DNA of 9,857 bases, taken from Spirochaetia bacterium UBA5368. GTDB taxonomy: Bacteria; Spirochaetota; UBA4802; UBA5368. The stretch spans positions 2,504-12,360 of the forward strand of contig DHPI01000067.1 of NCBI GenBank assembly GCA_002407865.1. Reading direction: 5' to 3'. Below, in pieces: positions 5,452 to 9,857 of the stretch (its first letter is position 1; the number at the start of each line of letters is the position of its first letter). The notes under the pieces are model-generated. The model had not been told where the DNA came from. It searched no databases and saw only the letters and a list, made by a program, of their open reading frames with translations. Position numbers and translations under genes: made by a program.

Positions 5452-7476
5452 TTATACTACGGGGAAAATTATGATGAATTCAGCGCCTTTGCCCTCGACG
5501 CTTTTGACGATAATCTCCCCTCCATAACTTTTTATTATCGAATACGATATGGAAAGCCCCAGTCCGGTGCCTTCAGCCTTTTTTGATGTAAAAAACGGTT
5601 CGAATATCGTCTGGAGGCTGTCCTCGGGAATCCCAATACCATTGTCGCGAATTGAAATAAAAACAGACTTTTTGTCTTTTTCAATAAATCCGGTTTCTAT
5701 AACGATTTCTCCTTGTTTTGTATCGCTGATCGCGTCCTCGGCGTTCGCTATAAAATTCATGAGCACCTGAATAAACCTGTTTTTTGGGATGCGAATGCAC
5801 GATTTCGCCACACGTAAGGCAAGCGTGATTCTCACGCCTTTTTTCTGTAGTTTCTTCAGATATATTTTAATGGGAATTGTTTTTATCAGGTCGTCAACGT
5901 TTACATCGTCCGGTTCGATGTGCGACGGTTTCGAGTAATCCTTGAGCTGCTTTACAATCCCGGAAAGCCGGCTTATTTCCTCCTGGATTGACTGTATGGT
6001 TTCCCTGAAGGCGCCATCCACAAACGTGGTATGCGCATTGCTCTCGCAAAACGTCTTCAAATCATCGACATCAAATTGCATGATCGACAGCGGATTGTTG
6101 ATTTCGTGCGCCACCCCGGCGATAATCCTCCCCATCGCCGTCAGACGCTCATACCTGTCGAACGTGCTGCGCATCAACGCCTGCTCGCCAAGCGATACTA
6201 TCTTTTCAATTGTAATCGACGCGAGATTCGATATGCCCGCAAGGATATTGAAGAGAACGCTGTCGATCTCGCTTATCATCCTCTCGAATGAAAGAATTAT
6301 AAGCGACGTGATATCCCCCTGTATGTTCAGCGGAATAAATATGGCCGATTTATATCTGACGATGCCGGGAAAAACGGCAACGTCCTCATCATTGAGCTCG
6401 GTTTTCGTATCGCGAACAAGTATCGGCGATTTTTTCGCGACCGTCTTCGAGATGATGAGCGACAGCCGTCCGTCCACTTCGTAGCGGTCGCCACGGGAAA
6501 CAGGATTGTACGCATACGATGATATAAATCCCTTCTGCCGTTTCGACAGCACCTCTACCGAATCGGGATTGAGCAGCGATTTGATCGCCTCGTGTAAAAC
6601 CGAATATACGTCCTGTATTTCCACGCACTGCAAAAAACCAGCCGATATCGTCGTATAAATATCGATAAAATTCAGAATCTTCCTGTTATACGCAATCAAC
6701 TCGCCCTCAATTTTTTTCTGCTCGGTAATATCCCTTATAAACGCGAAATTGCCGAGGGGCTTTCCAGAATCGCTATATAAACGCGACATTGACACCAGTA
6801 CCGGCATACGCGAGCCATCCTTGCGTATAAACTCCTTTTCAAAAATAAAAGGTCTGCCGGATTTTTGCATTTCAGCCACGAGCCGTTTCTGCTCTTCCAC
6901 ATACATCGACGCGGTAAAATCGTAGAACGTCCGGCCTGAAAGATCGGATTTTTCCCTTCCTAACATCCTGAGGTATTCATTATTGTAATCGAGGTATTCA
7001 TTGTCATCATTGACAAACACAAATCCAAAATTGACATTCTCGATAATTCCCCGGTTGTAGTTTCTTTCCTCACGTAGCTGGTTTTGCAGAATTTGTATTT
7101 CAGTGATATCTTTAACAAATCCGTACACGCTGGCCTTTATTCCCTGCAATTGCGGTACGTCGATAGGATTCAGGCTTATGAGGCAGTATTTCCGAGTGCC
7201 GTTTTGTACGAGTTCTATTTCCTCAGTTGCCGATGTTTTTTCCCGCCGTACATAGTGGATTTTCTTGCGAAGATTTTTCCTTGATTCGCCAGACACAAGA
7301 TCGAACAGGGTAAGTGTTTCATCGGCCAGATTATATTCGCTGAAGATACGGCTGAACGACAAATTGTACCGCACTATCGCGCAATTTTCATCGATGAGAA
7401 AATATCCGTCTATGGAATTATCGATTATGCTTCGATAAAAATCATTTGTGTAATAAGAATCCACTTCCCGTGGCAC
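5452..7476 (-). CDS. Soluble PAS-PAS-GAF-like sensor histidine kinase
   Basis: The 674-residue protein has no membrane segment or signal peptide, so it should sense a cytoplasmic cue. PAS domain 1 spans about residues 10-125 (SIDGYFLIDENCAIVRYN, ending YGFVKDITE). PAS domain 2 spans about 137-255 (ENVNFGFVFVNDDNEYLDYNNEYLRMLG, ending AFIRDITEQKK). A GAF-like region (about 270-425) includes KSAIFIPLNIQGDITSLIILS. The kinase core follows: H-box GRIIAGVAHEINNPLS with phospho-acceptor His457, N-box VLMNFIANAEDAI, G1 DNGIGI, F-box FEPFFTSK and G2 GTGLGLSI. All ATP-binding motifs are intact. No receiver domain is attached and no response-regulator gene is in the window, so it is an orphan kinase here. 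The start is GTG at 7476-7474, with a weak AGGCGG just upstream; GTG at codon 5 is an alternative. The ligand is unknown. Confidence 0.93.
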   Translation of the reverse strand: MPREVDSYYTNDFYRSIIDNSIDGYFLIDENCAIVRYNLSFSRIFSEYNLADETLTLFDLVSGESRKNLRKKIHYVRREKTSATEEIELVQNGTRKYCLISLNPIDVPQLQGIKASVYGFVKDITEIQILQNQLREERNYNRGIIENVNFGFVFVNDDNEYLDYNNEYLRMLGREKSDLSGRTFYDFTASMYVEEQKRLVAEMQKSGRPFIFEKEFIRKDGSRMPVLVSMSRLYSDSGKPLGNFAFIRDITEQKKIEGELIAYNRKILNFIDIYTTISAGFLQCVEIQDVYSVLHEAIKSLLNPDSVEVLSKRQKGFISSYAYNPVSRGDRYEVDGRLSLIISKTVAKKSPILVRDTKTELNDEDVAVFPGIVRYKSAIFIPLNIQGDITSLIILSFERMISEIDSVLFNILAGISNLASITIEKIVSLGEQALMRSTFDRYERLTAMGRIIAGVAHEINNPLSIMQFDVDDLKTFCESNAHTTFVDGAFRETIQSIQEEISRLSGIVKQLKDYSKPSHIEPDDVNVDDLIKTIPIKIYLKKLQKKGVRITLALRVAKSCIRIPKNRFIQVLMNFIANAEDAISDTKQGEIVIETGFIEKDKKSVFISIRDNGIGIPEDSLQTIFEPFFTSKKAEGTGLGLSISYSIIKSYGGEIIVKSVEGKGAEFIIIFPVV

Positions 7477-7635
7477 CCGCCTGTCATGAAAATTCCCCGT
7501 GCGGCGTTAACAACCGGCGCTAAATCGCATTCCCGGGCTCACCATGACGGCTACTCAGTATGTACCAATACTCCGCGGCATTTGCAAGATAATATTTGAT
7601 TCTGACTGCAAGTATTTTACTGTGTGTAAAATTAC

Positions 7636-7664
7636 TTGACATCCATGAAGAGGTACAGTGCTAT
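7636..7664 (+). promoter_or_regulatory. Possible tatC promoter
   Basis: TTGACA (7636-7641) is a perfect -35, and 17 bases later TGCTAT (7659-7664) is a partial -10. Transcription would start near 7671, about 22 bases before the TTG start of tatC. The gap shared with the leftward kinase gene (7477-7692) shows no operator-like repeat beyond short 5-bp arms at 7557-7572. I could not find a convincing promoter for the kinase. Confidence 0.5.
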
Positions 7665-7692
7665 TCCCGTACTTTATTAATGGAGACGCCCC

Positions 7693-8628
7693 TTGGCCAC
7701 GAAAAAGGACACGAAAACCACTGCGTCAGCAAAAGATAACACAAAGACGAAAAAGAAACCGGCCGCCGCCCCAAAAAAGAAAGTGACATCGCAAAAGAAA
7801 ACACCCACACGCGGCGTAGCTAAGACAAAAACGACCGCCGTAAAAAAAATTACCGAAAAAGAAATACCTGACATCGATCCGGCGGCGAAGGAACGCGGCG
7901 ACATACCGATGAGCCTGATCGGCCATCTTGATGAATTCAGGTCTCGCTTTCTTGTTTCGCTTGTAACAATAGTCGTCATTACGCTTGTCAGCTTCTTTTT
8001 TTCTGACCAGCTTCTTTATATAATAAACAAACCATATCTCGCAACCGGTCTCAAACTTAACGTTTTCAATCTTATAGACGGATTTTTGCTGCGTCTCAAG
8101 TCTGCATTTATCGCCGGCATTCTTCTCGGCTTTCCCATCATTATATATGAACTGTGGAAATACATCGTTCCGGCCATTGAAAGGAAAGACAGAATGTTTT
8201 CCAGGGTCACTATCCTGATCGCCGTGGTTCTGTTCTACCTCGGCGTTACACTTACCTATTTCGCGCTACCACTGGCAATAAAAGCGCTGCTCAGCTTCAC
8301 GCCGCCCGAAATGACAAACACCATAAACGCAAGCCAGTACCTGAATTTTGTTCTGATATTCTGTCTCGCTATCGGCGCCGTATTCGAGCTTCCAATCGTG
8401 ATTCTCATCCTTACAAGGATCGGGATTGTTACACCTTCGTTTCTCATCAGCAAGCGCAAATACGCAATCGTACTGATATGGATTCTCGCCGCTATTATCA
8501 CGCCGACTGTCGATCCGCTGACACAATCGCTCGTAGCGGTCCCATTGATGATTCTCTATGAAATTTCGATTGCCATATCTAAAATGGTGGTTTTAAAGAA
8601 AAAGAAAAAAGAACTCAAGGCAGGCTGA
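7693..8628 (+). CDS. tatC: Sec-independent translocase TatC with lysine-rich N-terminal extension
   Basis: TatC is the multi-spanning core of the twin-arginine translocon: it binds the RR signal peptide and, with TatA/TatB, exports folded proteins. The TatC domain occupies residues 73-300, with the entry motif HLDEFRSR (79-86), about six hydrophobic segments, the loop YELWKYIVPAIERKDR (152-167), FELP (231-234, Glu232 matching E. coli Glu170) and TPTVDP (270-275), ending in a KKKKKELKAG tail. At 311 residues it is longer than the usual 240-260 because residues 1-60 are a Lys/Thr/Ala/Pro-rich, histone-H1-like segment with 18 lysines in the first 56. TTG at 7693 is chosen because GGAG (7682-7685) stands seven bases upstream. 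ATG 7909 (Met73) would give a standard TatC but has only a distant AAGGA, 15 bases away. tatA and tatB are not in the window. Confidence 0.95.
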   Translation: MATKKDTKTTASAKDNTKTKKKPAAAPKKKVTSQKKTPTRGVAKTKTTAVKKITEKEIPDIDPAAKERGDIPMSLIGHLDEFRSRFLVSLVTIVVITLVSFFFSDQLLYIINKPYLATGLKLNVFNLIDGFLLRLKSAFIAGILLGFPIIIYELWKYIVPAIERKDRMFSRVTILIAVVLFYLGVTLTYFALPLAIKALLSFTPPEMTNTINASQYLNFVLIFCLAIGAVFELPIVILILTRIGIVTPSFLISKRKYAIVLIWILAAIITPTVDPLTQSLVAVPLMILYEISIAISKMVVLKKKKKELKAG

Positions 8629-8731
8629 TCAAAATAATCTTGACGATGCGCCGCACACGGCATGTACTATTAATTGTCGCGTAACCTGTTTACCATACAC
8701 ATGATCACATGACCGCGCCGCGGTAGTTTCA

Positions 8732-8767
8732 GGGCAATGCCGACGGCGTTGTTACCCGCCATTGCTC
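8732..8767 (+). promoter_or_regulatory. Stem-loop in tatC-pgk gap
   Basis: GGGCAATG (8732-8739) pairs with CATTGCTC (8760-8767) through eight pairs, one of them G-U, around a 20-base loop. It has no T-run, so it is not a clear tatC terminator. A second small inverted repeat, AATCAC/GTGATT, lies at 8776-8781 and 8786-8791, just before the AT-rich block (8800-8820) that probably holds the pgk promoter. TTGTGA (8785-8790) plus TTAATT (8808-8813) at 17-base spacing is a weak candidate. Function is not established. Confidence 0.3.
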
Positions 8768-8832
8768 ACGAATATAATCACGATTGTGATTCGGTGTGTG
8801 CATATATTTAATTATATAAAAGAGGTGTTTGT

Positions 8833-9857
8833 ATGGCCATTAAGTATCTCGACAAGGTCAACTTACAGGGCAAAAGGGCTATAATACGGGTAGATTACAA
8901 CGTCCCGTACGATAAAGAAATGAACATTACCGACGACACCCGCATTACCGCAACACTGCCGACAGTAAAGTACTGCATTGAAAAGGGGGCAAAGCTCGTA
9001 TTGATTTCGCACCTCGGCCGGCCGGATGGCAAGGTTGTTCCAAAAATGAGCCTCAGACCAGTCGCAAAGCGCCTGTCGGAACTGTTGAAAAAGGACGTTC
9101 GTTTCATCGATACGCCCATCGGCGACAGCGTAAAAAGCATTATTAACGGGCTGAAAGAGGGCGAGATCGTATTGCTTGAAAACATACGATTTTACCCGGA
9201 AGAAGAAAAAAATGATGACGGCTTCGGCAAACTCCTCGCGTCGCTGGGCGATGTCTTTATAAACGACGCCTTCGCAGCGGCGCACAGGGGCCACGCCTCG
9301 AATGAGGCAATTACCCGCCATATCGCTGAAAGCGCCGCCGGCTTTCTTCTCGAAAACGAAATTGAGTATTTTAACAAAGCGATGAAAAATCCCACACCGC
9401 CAACGGCCGCCATAGTCGGCGGCGTCAAAATTTCCACAAAAATAAATGTGCTGAAAAACATCCTTGACAGGGTAAATTATCTTATCATTGGCGGCGGCAT
9501 GTCGTATACGTTTTTCAAGGCAATGGGATACAATATCGGCAAATCGATATTTGAAGAGAATCACCTCTCGACGGCGAAAGAAATAATAGACCTCGCAAAA
9601 AAGAACAATGTCGAGCTGGTGCTTCCCGTGGATATCGTCGTCGCTCCCGATCTTGACAGCGCCGACAAAAAAAAGGCAGTCCCGGCTGACAGCATCCCGT
9701 CTGATATGGAAGGCGTGGACATTGGGCCGAAAACCATTGATCGATTTAAGGAAATAATCAATAAATCAAAAACTATTGTCTGGAACGGCCCCCTCGGTGC
9801 GTTCGAAAATCCCGCATTCGCAGTTGGCACCAACGCGATCGCTAAAATCGTCGCGGC
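8833..9857 (+). CDS. pgk: Phosphoglycerate kinase (3' end cut by window)
   Basis: Pgk transfers the acyl phosphate of 1,3-bisphosphoglycerate to ADP, making ATP and 3-phosphoglycerate in glycolysis, and runs in reverse in gluconeogenesis. The reading frame stays open for 341 codons to the edge; a bacterial Pgk has about 390-420 residues, so roughly the last 50-80 are missing. Visible motifs are RVDYNVP (19-25), SHLGRP (59-64), LLENIRFYPEE, NDAFAAAHRGHAS (near 144-156), GGVKISTK (196-203, usually GGAKVS.K), GGGM..TF (220-227) and WNGPLGAFE (317-325). GAGGTG (8822-8827) sits five bases before ATG 8833. A 204-bp gap follows tatC and no gap gene is adjacent, so it is likely transcribed alone or as the first gene of a unit continuing right. 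Confidence 0.97.
   Translation, partial: MAIKYLDKVNLQGKRAIIRVDYNVPYDKEMNITDDTRITATLPTVKYCIEKGAKLVLISHLGRPDGKVVPKMSLRPVAKRLSELLKKDVRFIDTPIGDSVKSIINGLKEGEIVLLENIRFYPEEEKNDDGFGKLLASLGDVFINDAFAAAHRGHASNEAITRHIAESAAGFLLENEIEYFNKAMKNPTPPTAAIVGGVKISTKINVLKNILDRVNYLIIGGGMSYTFFKAMGYNIGKSIFEENHLSTAKEIIDLAKKNNVELVLPVDIVVAPDLDSADKKKAVPADSIPSDMEGVDIGPKTIDRFKEIINKSKTIVWNGPLGAFENPAFAVGTNAIAKIVA

Noticed and set aside
8712..8724. ACCGCG-C-CGCGGT inverted repeat as a terminator of tatC
   Set aside because: A one-base loop cannot form this hairpin as drawn and no T-run follows.
8863..9564. 233-codon open frame on the minus strand
   Set aside because: It lies fully opposite pgk, whose plus-strand frame shows all family motifs; the minus product has no recognisable domain.

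Overview
The window is about 9.9 kb of ordinary-looking bacterial chromosome. GC content is moderate, with clearly more AT-rich gaps between genes. There are eight protein-coding genes, the last cut by the right edge. I see no rRNA, tRNA, CRISPR array, insertion sequence or phage gene. The gene set (TatC, SAH hydrolase, a FadD/FAA1-type acyl-CoA synthetase, a soluble PAS histidine kinase, phosphoglycerate kinase) fits a free-living bacterium. I cannot place it firmly: a spirochaete-like or deltaproteobacterium-like lineage is a guess from the overall look of the proteins.

Layout. Positions 1-38 are a perfect 38-bp palindrome lying two bases past the end of a leftward gene for a small ParB/Spo0J-type N-domain protein with a basic amphipathic tail (41-433, minus). 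A divergent gap leads to a rightward dodecin gene (583-789). Next comes a rightward two-gene unit: an ArsR-type repressor fused to a SAM-methyltransferase-like domain (944-1858), recognised as the SAH sensor SahR, and ahcY (1890-3314). A 32-bp inverted repeat sits on the promoter of this unit. A bidirectional terminator (3342-3379) separates ahcY from a leftward acyl-CoA synthetase gene (3396-5213). Upstream of that gene is an AT-rich 238-bp gap holding a probable promoter overlapped by a 15-bp-arm inverted repeat. A leftward PAS-PAS-GAF-like histidine kinase gene (5452-7476) follows. From a second divergent gap, tatC (7693-8628) runs rightward with a lysine-rich N-terminal extension, followed by pgk (8833 to the edge).

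How the genes work together. The clearest functional unit is sahR-ahcY. AhcY removes S-adenosylhomocysteine, the product inhibitor of methyltransferases, and SahR is known to lose its DNA grip when SAH rises, so the operon should be a self-regulating SAH-disposal loop. The other genes look like independent housekeeping or sensory units that merely sit together.

The points most worth a second look are: the ParB-like CTP-binding fold with no HTH domain but an amphipathic C-terminal helix beside a long palindrome; the SahR operator lying exactly on a near-leaderless promoter; the histone-tail-like extension and altered signal-peptide-binding residues of TatC; and a dodecin lacking the canonical flavin-stacking tryptophan. 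No stretch longer than 300 bases is without a gene.
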